From MPNP01 sp965221445 (GTDB lineage Bacteria > Pseudomonadota > Alphaproteobacteria > Rhodobacterales > Rhodobacteraceae): a stretch of 64,000 nt of DNA. Positions within the stretch are counted from its first letter, which is position 1, and the number at the start of each line of letters is the position of its first letter. This document shows, in pieces, positions 35,807-43,914 of the stretch. Both the position numbers and the translations under genes were made by a program. The stretch spans positions 3,038,001-3,102,000 of the forward strand of contig CBDCSF010000013.1 of assembly GCA_965221445.1 (NCBI GenBank), written 5' to 3'. The notes below the pieces were generated by a model. The model was not told the DNA's origin. It did no database searches and was given only the letters and a program-made list of their open reading frames with translations.

Positions 35807-36097
35807 GCGGGCGTGGCGGAATCGGTAGACGCAACGGACTTAGTGATTTGAGTGCTTTATTTGGAAACAAAAAAAGTAGAACTGTTCAAATTCGGGGAAG
35901 CCTTTAAAATGGTAATCCCGAGCCAAACCCTGGATCCCAGGGGAGGTGTAGAGACTAGACGGACAGCACCTAAGGTATTTGCTAAGGTGAAGGGATAGTC
36001 CAGACCACAAACCTGTGAGGGGCAACGAAAGTTGTAGTTGGTAAGAAAATCCGTGTCCCGAAAGGGAGTGGGGGTTCAAGTCCCTTCGCCCGCACCA
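35807..36097 (+). tRNA. tRNA-Leu (anticodon UAA) interrupted by a group I intron
   Basis: 5' exon 35807-35841 and 3' exon 36046-36097 join to an 87-nt tRNA with encoded CCA. The acceptor arm pairs GCGGGCG with CGCCCGC; after splicing the anticodon stem ACGGA/TCCGT closes the loop CTTAAAA, giving anticodon UAA. Exon 1 ends with U34 and exon 2 begins with A35, so the intron splits the anticodon between its first and second base. The long variable arm (GTGTCCCGAAAGGGAGT) and the T-loop TTCAAGT are normal. The 3' 22 nt are overlapped by the convergent MobA-like gene. Confidence 0.95.
35842..36045 (+). other. Group I self-splicing intron in tRNA-Leu(UAA)
   Basis: 204 nt, no open reading frame and hence no homing endonuclease. 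The 5' splice site follows a U and the intron ends in G, as required. Core elements in order: P/P4 side TTCGGGGAAGCC (about 35891-35902); Q GGTAATCCCGAGCCAA (35911-35926), with TCGGG pairing CCCGA; R GTAGAGACTAGACGG (35948-35962); S GAAGGGATAGTCC (35989-36001); and a P9 hairpin CAAC-GAAA-GTTG with GNRA loop (36023-36034). These match the subgroup of cyanobacterial and plastid tRNA-Leu(UAA) introns at the identical insertion point. Confidence 0.93.
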
Positions 36098-36717
36098 TCA
36101 TATTGGTCAGATAGCCAACGCTTCCAGCTTTCAGGTGTGTCCAAATCCATCAAGGCTTTTTGATTATCCAACTCCATTAAATCCACTGCATTTACATGTT
36201 TGGCAATAACCTCACGAGGGCCTTTATCACCTGTAATCAATTGTATTTCAGAGAAAAACTTCCTTGGGAAAAGGACAGGGTGTCCAGGTACACCTTCAGG
36301 TGTACTGGCCCTGAGAATCCTTTCTGGATGATACCTGTTAATAAGCATATTGATATCGGAAACTTCTATCAAGGGCATATCCGGAAGAAGAATCAATATT
36401 CCTGCAGATGAAGGATGAGAAGCATTCATACCAGTAATTAAAGATACAGACATTTCATCATTACTGGTATCAGGATGAACCAGTTTAATGTCCAGACCTT
36501 CAATCTCCCTGAGCCGTTTGTACTGGTTTTTTTTTGTTACGACGACCACCTCCCTGGCTAAGGAAGCCAAAGCTTTTTGTACAGCCGATCTAAGCAAAGT
36601 AGAGTTATTTACGGGTAAAGTCAGCTTATCTGTACTACCCATTCTGGTAGAATTACCTGCTGCAGGTATAACGATAGTGATCCAATTATGTTTCGTCAGG
36701 TCGTTCATATTTTCCAA
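36076..36717 (-). CDS. MobA/MocA-like nucleotidyltransferase (molybdenum cofactor cytidylyl/guanylyltransferase family)
   Basis: 213 residues of the NTP-transferase fold: the nucleotide-binding loop IPAAGNSTRMGSTDK at about 18-32, DMPLIEVSDINMLI with the metal-binding aspartate, and GVPGHPVLFPRKFF, all typical of the MocA/MobA group that adds CMP or GMP to molybdopterin. The activated sugar group shares the first loop, so substrate is not certain. Its final codons lie inside the 3' exon of the convergent tRNA-Leu(UAA): the TGA stop is the complement of the tRNA T-loop TTCAA. It diverges from the FAD/GcvT gene. Confidence 0.8.
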   Translation of the reverse strand: MENMNDLTKHNWITIVIPAAGNSTRMGSTDKLTLPVNNSTLLRSAVQKALASLAREVVVVTKKNQYKRLREIEGLDIKLVHPDTSNDEMSVSLITGMNASHPSSAGILILLPDMPLIEVSDINMLINRYHPERILRASTPEGVPGHPVLFPRKFFSEIQLITGDKGPREVIAKHVNAVDLMELDNQKALMDLDTPESWKRWLSDQYDGAGEGT

Positions 36718-36866
36718 AATTGGTTAGAAATATCCATAAGTAAGGGACCTGGGTCTTGAAAAGTTATCCACATTTAAGCTTGAAGAGGATTTTTTTTGGT
36801 TGAAATTTTATAGAATAATCAAGAAAGGTGAGAAGTGCAAAATTAAGATTTAGTGGGCATAAGCAA

Positions 36867-39278
36867 ATGAAAAAAAATTACAGGGTAGTTGTGATTGGTG
36901 GAGGGGTGGTTGGAACTTCAGTGCTATATCACCTTGCCAAGTTTGGATGGAGTGATTGTTGCTTAATTGAAAGATCAGTCCTAGCAGCCGGTTCCTCATG
37001 GCATGCTGCAGGAGGAGTGCACCCGATTAATGCTGATCCAAATATGGCAGCATTGCAGGCATACACAATAGACCTGCTCCATGAAATTGAGAAAGAATCC
37101 GAGGAACCCATAGGATATCATATGGAGGGGGGAGTGACCATTGCTTGTGCACCAGAAAGGTGGGAATGGTTATTGTCACGTTACAGAATATTCCAAACAA
37201 TCGGTATCGAAGATTCTCGCCTGATGACACGTGATGAAATTAAGGAGTTACATCCATTTATGAATGTTGATGATGTAGCAGGTGGCTTATGGACAGATAG
37301 GGAGGGTTTTGTTGATACAACTGGAACAGTTAGGGGATATGCTTCAGCAGCTAAGAAAAGGGGTGCAGATGTAATCGAAAATAACAGGGTTATGGATTTA
37401 ATCCAAAAGCCTGACAATACATGGGAAGTCGTTACTGAAAAGGGAACAATTTTTACTGAGCACGTTATTAATGCTGCTGGATTATGGGCTAAGCAAGTTG
37501 GTAGAATGGTAGGATTGGAATTACCAGTTTCGCCGCTCAAACACCATTATTTTATTACAGAATCTATTCCTGAACTGGCCAACGGTAGTATGAATATTTG
37601 TGCCTCAGTTGATCCGGAAGGTTTTACCTATTCTCGGCGTGATCAGGATGGCATGCTAGTTGGATTTTATGAACTCCAACACGAACATTGGTGTATGGAT
37701 GGTGCACCATGGGATTATGGCATGGAATTATTTGAACCAGATGTGGACAGAATCTCAGATGAACTTGATTGGGCCATCAGAAGATATCCTGTTCTCGGAA
37801 GGGTTGGGGTAAAGACCTGGATTCATGGGGCTTTTACTTTTTCACCAGATGGGAATCCCCTTGTTGGACCGGTACGGAAAGTTCCAAATTACTGGCTGGC
37901 TTGTGGTGTAATGGCAGGTTTCCTGCAAGGTGGTGGAGTTGGGAAAACCCTGGCTGAATGGATTATTCATGGTGAACCTGAGACTGATCCTTGGGCAATG
38001 GACATAGGAAGGTATGGTAAGTTTGCGAGTAATCGGGAGTACATTAAGCAAACCACAGGCCAGTTCTATTCTCGTAGGTTTGTGATGACTTACCCTAACG
38101 AACAACTTTGGGGTGGACGTCCCCTCAAGAAATCACCCAGTTACAATGAGATGACCAAAAATGGGGCCAAGTGGGGTGAGAGTTGGGGTTTGGAAGTTCC
38201 CATCTATTTCGGTCCACAGGGTTTTCAGGAAATACCTACTCTGAGGAGATCAAACGCGTTTGATATGGTAGCAAAAGAGTGCCATGCAGCAAGAAACCAT
38301 GTAGGTCTTTTGGATATATCCGGATATTCTAGGTTCAGTGTTACCGGTTCCAAGGCAAGGGAGTGGCTTGACTGGATATTTGCCAGCAGGATACCCGATG
38401 TTGGTTATTGTCGCCTTGCACCCGGATTATCCAAATCTGGTCGCTTGATGGGGGATCTTGTTCTGTTGAATTGGGACAATAATGAGTGGTGGATCATGGG
38501 AAGCTATTACCTGAGGGAGTGGCACATGAGGTGGTTTGCCCAAAACCATCAGGAGAATGTCGAAATATCAGACCTTTCTGATTCTATACTGGGTTTTTCC
38601 ATTTTTGGTCCAAAATCTCGTGAGTTACTACAAAGGGTTACTGAGCAGGATGTATCAAATGAGAGATTTCCATTCATGGGCCTGCAAACGCTTGATATTG
38701 GACTGATAAGAACAAAAACAGCTAGAATAACGGTTACAGGTGAACTTGGCTACGAAATAAACTGCTCGGCTGTTGACCATCAGTCATTATACAAAATTCT
38801 TAAGGATGCTTGCACCGAAATTGGTGGCAGCGAGGTCGGGTTTTATGCTTTGGGCTCATTGCGATTGGAGAAAAGTTTCGGTATTTGGAATGCTGAATTC
38901 CGTAATGAATATACCCCGGGAGAAGCTGGTCTGTTCAGATGGATTGATTTTGAAAAAGGTAATTTTATAGGCCGTGATGCTGCTTTGAAAGAATCAAGGA
39001 GAATTCCAGAAAGAAGGTTGGTTACCCTGGAGATAGAAACAAAAGATTCTGATGCAACAGGGTATGAGCCGATTTGGAATGGATCAAAAAGAATTGGTTA
39101 TATTACTTCTGGGGGTTATGGTCATACCTTACAAAAAAGTTTGGCCATGGGATATGTTGAAACAGAATATTCAGAACCAGGAACCAAACTGACTACTCAT
39201 ATTATAAGTGATGAATTCCCGGCTGAAGTAATTGCACCCTCACCTCATGATCCAACTGGCAAGCGAATGAGAAGTTAA
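36867..39278 (+). CDS. FAD-dependent demethylating dehydrogenase fused to GcvT (dimethylglycine/sarcosine dehydrogenase family)
   Basis: 803 residues from the ATG at 36867; a GTG at 36828 would add 13 residues before the FAD strand. N-terminal DAO domain: Rossmann motif VVVIGGGVVGTSVLYHLA, then SSWHAAGGVH, whose His is the covalent FAD attachment site in the mammalian enzymes. An FAO_M linker (about 370-425) leads to a GcvT tetrahydrofolate-binding domain (about 430-700) and a GcvT C-terminal domain ending at PHDPTGKRMRS. Such fusions oxidise an N-methyl group of dimethylglycine or sarcosine and hand the carbon to tetrahydrofolate. The true substrate is open. The PQQ dehydrogenase gene starts 2 bp downstream. 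Confidence 0.88.
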   Translation: MKKNYRVVVIGGGVVGTSVLYHLAKFGWSDCCLIERSVLAAGSSWHAAGGVHPINADPNMAALQAYTIDLLHEIEKESEEPIGYHMEGGVTIACAPERWEWLLSRYRIFQTIGIEDSRLMTRDEIKELHPFMNVDDVAGGLWTDREGFVDTTGTVRGYASAAKKRGADVIENNRVMDLIQKPDNTWEVVTEKGTIFTEHVINAAGLWAKQVGRMVGLELPVSPLKHHYFITESIPELANGSMNICASVDPEGFTYSRRDQDGMLVGFYELQHEHWCMDGAPWDYGMELFEPDVDRISDELDWAIRRYPVLGRVGVKTWIHGAFTFSPDGNPLVGPVRKVPNYWLACGVMAGFLQGGGVGKTLAEWIIHGEPETDPWAMDIGRYGKFASNREYIKQTTGQFYSRRFVMTYPNEQLWGGRPLKKSPSYNEMTKNGAKWGESWGLEVPIYFGPQGFQEIPTLRRSNAFDMVAKECHAARNHVGLLDISGYSRFSVTGSKAREWLDWIFASRIPDVGYCRLAPGLSKSGRLMGDLVLLNWDNNEWWIMGSYYLREWHMRWFAQNHQENVEISDLSDSILGFSIFGPKSRELLQRVTEQDVSNERFPFMGLQTLDIGLIRTKTARITVTGELGYEINCSAVDHQSLYKILKDACTEIGGSEVGFYALGSLRLEKSFGIWNAEFRNEYTPGEAGLFRWIDFEKGNFIGRDAALKESRRIPERRLVTLEIETKDSDATGYEPIWNGSKRIGYITSGGYGHTLQKSLAMGYVETEYSEPGTKLTTHIISDEFPAEVIAPSPHDPTGKRMRS

Positions 39279-39280
39279 AG

Positions 39281-40456
39281 GTGAATTTTTCTTTAAATAA
39301 CGCAAAATCGTATCTCGCCGTATTGGTGGTTTCTGTTTTTACATTTAATGTCCAGCCGGCTCAAAGTGCCATTTATCAATTGGAGGTTGGCACGGTAGAA
39401 GTTGAAAGGGTTGTTACGAGATTAAAGGTCCCTTGGAGTATTGCCTTTTTACCTGGTTGCGAATTGTTGATAACTGAAAGGAGAGGCAACCTTTTTCATG
39501 TTGACAGTGATGGCAAGAAAACCAAGATTGCGCATAGCTTGGAGATATATTCCGATGGGCAGGGGGGATTACTTGATGTCGTCGCTGCAAGTGATTTCAG
39601 TGAAACCCGGGAAATATTTCTGTCCTATTCAGCGAGGAATCACCAGAGGTTAATCGGGACTTCGGTTAGTAGAGGGATACTCTCAGATAATAACAAAGAA
39701 CTACAGGATGTAGTTAAAATTTTTGAAATGATACCAGGTGATAGAGGTGATCGGCATTTTGGTTCCAGGATTGTAGAGAATTCAGATGGAACCTTGTTTA
39801 TAACCCTTGGCGAGAGAGGTGACAGGGAATCTTCACAGGATCTTGCCTCTCATAATGGTACTGTTGTAAGAATAGTTTCTGATGGTTCGGTACCGGAGGA
39901 CAATCCTTTCATTGACAATAGCAATGCCTTACCTGAAATTTGGTCCTACGGTCATCGTAATCCTCAGGGTGCGGATTTGGACCTAGATGGGAATCTACTT
40001 ATTTCGGAGCATGGTGCCAGGGGAGGTGATGAGGTCAATCTGGTTCAACCAGGGAATAATTACGGTTGGCCTGTAATTAGTTATGGTACCCATTATTCTG
40101 GACAAAAGATCGGGATCGGAACAACTAACGATGGTATGGAACAGCCTTTGTATTATTGGGACCCGTCCATAGCTCCCTCCGGGTTGATGGTTTATTCTGG
40201 AAAACTGTGGCCCGAATGGGAGGGACATATTTTCGTGGGATCCTTGAAATTTGATTACATTTCCAGAATTGATCCTAATGCAAGTTATAAGGAGGTTGAG
40301 GAAATATCCCTGCATGAAACCAAACGGGTAAGAGATGTAAGAGAAGCTCCCGATGGAACCATTTGGTTTCTTTCCGAGGACCGAGATGGTGTTTACAGGA
40401 TACTGCCAGAGGGTCATTCTGCATCGGAAGGAAACTGTAGTTACAACACACAATAG
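39281..40456 (+). CDS. PQQ-dependent soluble aldose (sugar) dehydrogenase-like protein
   Basis: 391 residues with a signal peptide (about 1-30, YLAVLVVSVFTFNVQPAQSA), so periplasmic. The six-bladed beta-propeller of the GSDH/YliI family is recognised by LKVPWSIAFLPGCELLITER, GDRHFGSRIV, FITLGERGDR, SYGHRNPQGADLD, SEHGARGGDEVNL and NNYGWPVISYGTHYSG; the His in YGHRNPQG and Arg/Asp residues bind PQQ and Ca2+. It oxidises aldoses to lactones. It starts with GTG 2 bp after the FAD/GcvT gene. PQQ synthesis genes are not in the window. Confidence 0.9.
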   Translation: MNFSLNNAKSYLAVLVVSVFTFNVQPAQSAIYQLEVGTVEVERVVTRLKVPWSIAFLPGCELLITERRGNLFHVDSDGKKTKIAHSLEIYSDGQGGLLDVVAASDFSETREIFLSYSARNHQRLIGTSVSRGILSDNNKELQDVVKIFEMIPGDRGDRHFGSRIVENSDGTLFITLGERGDRESSQDLASHNGTVVRIVSDGSVPEDNPFIDNSNALPEIWSYGHRNPQGADLDLDGNLLISEHGARGGDEVNLVQPGNNYGWPVISYGTHYSGQKIGIGTTNDGMEQPLYYWDPSIAPSGLMVYSGKLWPEWEGHIFVGSLKFDYISRIDPNASYKEVEEISLHETKRVRDVREAPDGTIWFLSEDRDGVYRILPEGHSASEGNCSYNTQ

Positions 40457-40611
40457 TGTTTTCTATAGACTCCCGCTTGAAAAAAAGGGCTAATTTCTGC
40501 TTGAAGTTGGTTCAAACAGGTCATTGATGGAATTTATTGAAGGGAGTCATATCTAGATTTTAGCGTATGTAGGACTATATCAAGACAATTATGTATAGAT
40601 GGAGATGAATT

Positions 40612-41994
40612 ATGACTGGGGATTGGACCAAATCCGGATGGAGAAGTAAACCACGGATACAAATGCCCGATTATCCTGATCAGGATAGGTTAGACGAGGT
40701 ACAGAACCAGCTTGCAATGAGTCCGCCTCTGGTTTTTGCTGGAGAAGTCAGACAATTAAGAAGGCAACTTGCTTTAGCATGTGAAGGAAAGGCCTTTTTG
40801 CTACAGGGGGGAGACTGTGCAGAAAGTTTTCAGGAGTATAGTGCCGATTCAATAAGGGATACATTCAGAGTACTCCTGCAAATGGCGGTAGTACTTACCT
40901 TTGGATCCAAATGTCCGGTTGTAAAGATTGGCAGGATGGCAGGGCAATTCGCCAAACCAAGATCGTCTCCTGTAGAGACAATTGATGGTGTAGAGTTGCC
41001 CAGCTACCGCGGGGACATGATTAATGATATCGAATTCAACGAAACTTCCAGAATTCCTGATCCAAACAGGATGCTTCAAGCATATTCTCAATCAGCAGCA
41101 ACACTTAATTTGCTGAGAGCTTTCAGTCATGGTGGTTATGCCGATATAAAAAGGGTTCATACATGGACACTTGAATACACGGAAAAAAGTGAAACCGAGA
41201 AGTACCACCAGTTAGCCTCCAGAATTACCGATGCTCTAGAGTTTATGGAAGCTGCCGGAGTTAATGCCGAAAAATTGAATACCCTGCGGCAGGTTGATTT
41301 CTATACAAGCCATGAAGCATTGTTGTTGGAATATGAAGAATCTCTCAGTCGTGTGGATTCATTAACTGGAGATACAATTGCAGGATCTGGACATTTCATT
41401 TGGATTGGAGATCGAACTCGGCAACCTGATGGTGCCCATGTAGAATTTTGTAGTGGGGTACACAATCCGTTGGGTATCAAGTGTGGTCCCAGTATTTCAA
41501 CTGATGATTTGAAAATTCTTTTGGAAAAGCTTAACCCACAAAATGAACCTGGCAGGATTACCCTTATTGCACGCTTTGGAAACAATAAGGTTGGTGATTA
41601 TCTGCCTAATCTCATTCAGGCAGTTAAGGATACTGGAGCCAAGGTCGTTTGGTCTTGTGACCCCATGCATGGGAATACTGAGAAATCATCCAGCGGATAC
41701 AAAACCAGAAGATTTGAAAATGTTCTTGGCGAGGTAAGGCAATTTTTTGATGTTCATCACCAGGAAGGAACTATTCCAGGAGGAGTTCACTTTGAAATGA
41801 CCGGTAAGGACGTAACTGAATGTACTGGTGGTTTGAGTGCGGTATCTGATGAAGATTTGGGTGATCGCTATCACACAGCTTGTGATCCTCGTTTAAATTC
41901 ATCGCAAGCTTTGGAACTGGCTTTTCTGGTGTCAGAAGAATTGGCCAATCGAATTAGTAAAAACAACAGTTCAAACAAGGTACGTGTAGCCTAA
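40612..41994 (+). CDS. Class II 3-deoxy-7-phosphoheptulonate (DAHP) synthase
   Basis: 460 residues; condenses phosphoenolpyruvate with erythrose-4-phosphate as the first step of the shikimate pathway. Class II (plant-like) signature pieces: KPRIQMPDYPD, LLQGGDCAESF, VVKIGRMAGQFAKPRSS, LPSYRGDMIN, RVHTWTLEY, FIWIGDRTRQPDGAHVEF, TLIARFGNNKVGDYLP, and VWSCDPMHGNT, GGVHFEMTGKDVTECTGG with metal ligands Cys, His and Glu. No chorismate mutase is fused. Monocistronic by spacing (155 bp upstream, 158 bp downstream). Confidence 0.96.
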   Translation: MTGDWTKSGWRSKPRIQMPDYPDQDRLDEVQNQLAMSPPLVFAGEVRQLRRQLALACEGKAFLLQGGDCAESFQEYSADSIRDTFRVLLQMAVVLTFGSKCPVVKIGRMAGQFAKPRSSPVETIDGVELPSYRGDMINDIEFNETSRIPDPNRMLQAYSQSAATLNLLRAFSHGGYADIKRVHTWTLEYTEKSETEKYHQLASRITDALEFMEAAGVNAEKLNTLRQVDFYTSHEALLLEYEESLSRVDSLTGDTIAGSGHFIWIGDRTRQPDGAHVEFCSGVHNPLGIKCGPSISTDDLKILLEKLNPQNEPGRITLIARFGNNKVGDYLPNLIQAVKDTGAKVVWSCDPMHGNTEKSSSGYKTRRFENVLGEVRQFFDVHHQEGTIPGGVHFEMTGKDVTECTGGLSAVSDEDLGDRYHTACDPRLNSSQALELAFLVSEELANRISKNNSSNKVRVA

Positions 41995-42152
41995 TTTGCT
42001 GTAAAAATTTACGGTTTTGTTTGAACAGTTACAAATACCTTTCAATATTCTGGAAGTGTTTTGACTGACCTACCAATGGGAAATTTAGTTTTAGTTTTAC
42101 ATTGAACAAGTAAGATGTATTTGATGGCCATAGTTATGTGTCAAGGTGAATT

Positions 42153-42626
42153 ATGAAAAATTTGTTTGTTGGTTTATTTGTCGGGACCTTACTGACCGTT
42201 CAGGCAAGTGCTAACGAAGCATTGAGTGATTTTGATCGGTTTACACTTTGGAACTCGTGTAACCCCTTGGGTCTTCACGTAGAAGTAATTGATTTAAGAG
42301 AGAAAGCACAGGAAATTGGGTTAACGACTGATAGGGTTGAGACATTGGTTCGAAGTCGCATGAGGGCTGCAAGAATATATGACGAAGATGGGTTCAATTA
42401 TGTTTTGGTTCACATTCAAGTAATTGGTGGAGCTTATTCTTTGTATTTCGCACTCGGTAAATATTTGTATGATTCTTCAAGTAATACCAGTTCATTTACA
42501 TCAGCTTGGAGGCGTATTGTGACGGGGGTGCATGGAGGTTCAAGCGAACACATATTGTCGGTTGTCTCAGAGGGGATTGATGAATTTGTAGATGAATATC
42601 TACGAGTAAATTCCTCTGTATGTTAA
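42153..42626 (+). CDS. Hypothetical secreted protein
   Basis: 157 residues with a clear signal peptide (MKNLFVGLFVGTLLTVQASA, cleavage after about residue 20). The mature part has two cysteines, one near the start (NSCNPLG) and one as the last residue, likely joined by a disulfide. A stretch LREKAQEIGLTTDRVETLVRSRMRAAR is split between an amphipathic helix and a strand, and AGGAYSLYF-like VIGGAYSLYFALGK follows. I do not recognise the family. Stop is followed by 179 bp up to the binding-protein gene. Confidence 0.6.
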   Translation: MKNLFVGLFVGTLLTVQASANEALSDFDRFTLWNSCNPLGLHVEVIDLREKAQEIGLTTDRVETLVRSRMRAARIYDEDGFNYVLVHIQVIGGAYSLYFALGKYLYDSSSNTSSFTSAWRRIVTGVHGGSSEHILSVVSEGIDEFVDEYLRVNSSVC

Positions 42627-42673
42627 AAACTACCTAAGCTACGATTTTTTTTCTGATTATTTTGTGATTTAGG

Positions 42674-42679
42674 TATAAT
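42674..42679 (+). promoter_or_regulatory. -10 box for the pyrimidine-uptake binding protein
   Basis: A perfect TATAAT at 42674-42679 lies 127 bp before the binding-protein start at 42806; only a poor -35 (TTCTGA near 42651) is seen. It is the best promoter candidate for the catabolic cluster. Confidence 0.4.
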
Positions 42680-42805
42680 ACCGAATCTTATTCTCAGGTT
42701 TTGATCTGAAATATTACAAATTATGATTATTCGATTTAGTTGGATAATAAAAGGGATGAGGTAAGTCTTGAGATTACTGGATCCTTATTTTGGAAAGGAG
42801 AAATT

Positions 42806-43798
42806 ATGAAGTTTAGATTACTACCAATTTTGGTCGCTTTGTTCGGTACATTGGCATTCACAGCCCAGGCAGCAGATAAGGTTACACTTCAGTTGAAGTG
42901 GGTTACCCAAGCCCAGTTTGCCGGATATTATGTTGCTCTTGACAAAGGTTTCTATGATGAAGAAGACCTTGATGTAGAAATTAATGCTGGTGGACCTGAT
43001 ATTGCTCCTCCCCAAGTAATTGCTGGTGGTGGGGCCGATGTAATCATTGAATGGATGCCCTCTGCACTTGCCAGTCGGGAAAAAGGCCTCCCGTTAGTTA
43101 ATATCGCACAACCGTTCAAGTCTTCAGGTATGATGTTAACCTGTCTTAAGGAATCAGGTGTGGCTTCCCCAGATGACTTTCCCGGAAGGACTCTCGGTGT
43201 TTGGTTTTTTGGGAATGAATATCCGTTCCTGAGCTGGATGAGCCAACTGGGAATTTCAACCGAGGGTGGAGACGATGGTGTCACTGTCCTTAAACAGGGA
43301 TTTAATGTTGACCCTCTGTTGCAAAAACAGGCAGATTGTATTTCAACAATGACTTACAATGAATATTGGCAAGTAGTTGATGCGGGAATTTCTCCAGATG
43401 ATTTGGTCACCTTTAAATACGAGGATCAGGGTGTTGCTACACTGGAGGATGGAATTTATGTCCTTGAGGATAGCCTTAATGACCCTGCCTTTGTCGATAA
43501 GATGGTTCGCTTTATCAGAGCTTCCATGAAAGGGTGGAAATACGCTGAGGGAAATCCTGATGAGGCAGCGGAAATCGTCCTCGACAATGATGCTACTGGA
43601 GCTCAGACCGAGGTACATCAAAAGCGGATGATGGGTGAGATTGCCAAGTTAACAGCGGGTTCCAATGGTGCCTTGGATCCACAGGATTATGAAAGAACCG
43701 TAGCTACTCTTTTAGCAGGTGGATCAGATCCTGTAATCACGCAAGCTCCTGAAGGTGCTTGGACCCATGCAATTACGGATCAAGCCCTAGGAAACTAA
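42806..43798 (+). CDS. NMT1/THI5-like ABC transporter substrate-binding protein
   Basis: 330 residues from the ATG at 42806, which has AAAGGAG 6 nt upstream; an earlier start at 42740 would precede the signal peptide by 22 residues. Signal peptide LLPILVALFGTLAFTAQA, then the family opening VTLQLKWVTQAQFAGYYVALDKG and the pocket strand GGADVIIEWMPSALAS, as in ThiY/RibY-type proteins that bind pyrimidine or flavin precursors. It opens a cluster whose other genes encode reductive pyrimidine degradation and a matching ATPase and permeases, so a pyrimidine or related ureide is the likely ligand (inference). Confidence 0.88.
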   Translation: MKFRLLPILVALFGTLAFTAQAADKVTLQLKWVTQAQFAGYYVALDKGFYDEEDLDVEINAGGPDIAPPQVIAGGGADVIIEWMPSALASREKGLPLVNIAQPFKSSGMMLTCLKESGVASPDDFPGRTLGVWFFGNEYPFLSWMSQLGISTEGGDDGVTVLKQGFNVDPLLQKQADCISTMTYNEYWQVVDAGISPDDLVTFKYEDQGVATLEDGIYVLEDSLNDPAFVDKMVRFIRASMKGWKYAEGNPDEAAEIVLDNDATGAQTEVHQKRMMGEIAKLTAGSNGALDPQDYERTVATLLAGGSDPVITQAPEGAWTHAITDQALGN

Positions 43799-43805
43799 TA
43801 ACCTG

Positions 43806-43845
43806 AAAATGGCGGTGGTGATAGTCCGCCGCCATTTTTCTTTTT
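43806..43845 (+). terminator. Rho-independent terminator or attenuator between binding protein and preT
   Basis: AATGGCGGTGG pairs with CCGCCGCCATT (one G-T pair) around a 7-nt loop and is followed by TTTCTTTTT. It starts 10 bp after the binding-protein stop. Since the cluster continues 70 bp later, it probably reduces rather than abolishes downstream transcription. Confidence 0.8.
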
Positions 43846-43914
43846 CACGTCCGGTTGGTGGATTAGGGGCCTTAATTCCAGTCATTATTGAGCAGTTTAA
43901 GCGGTAATATAGCT

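Noticed and set aside
36764..36772. Perfect DnaA box TTATCCACA
   Set aside because: A single copy with no further boxes, AT-rich unwinding region or origin-linked genes (dnaA, hemE, gidA) nearby; expected by chance about this often.
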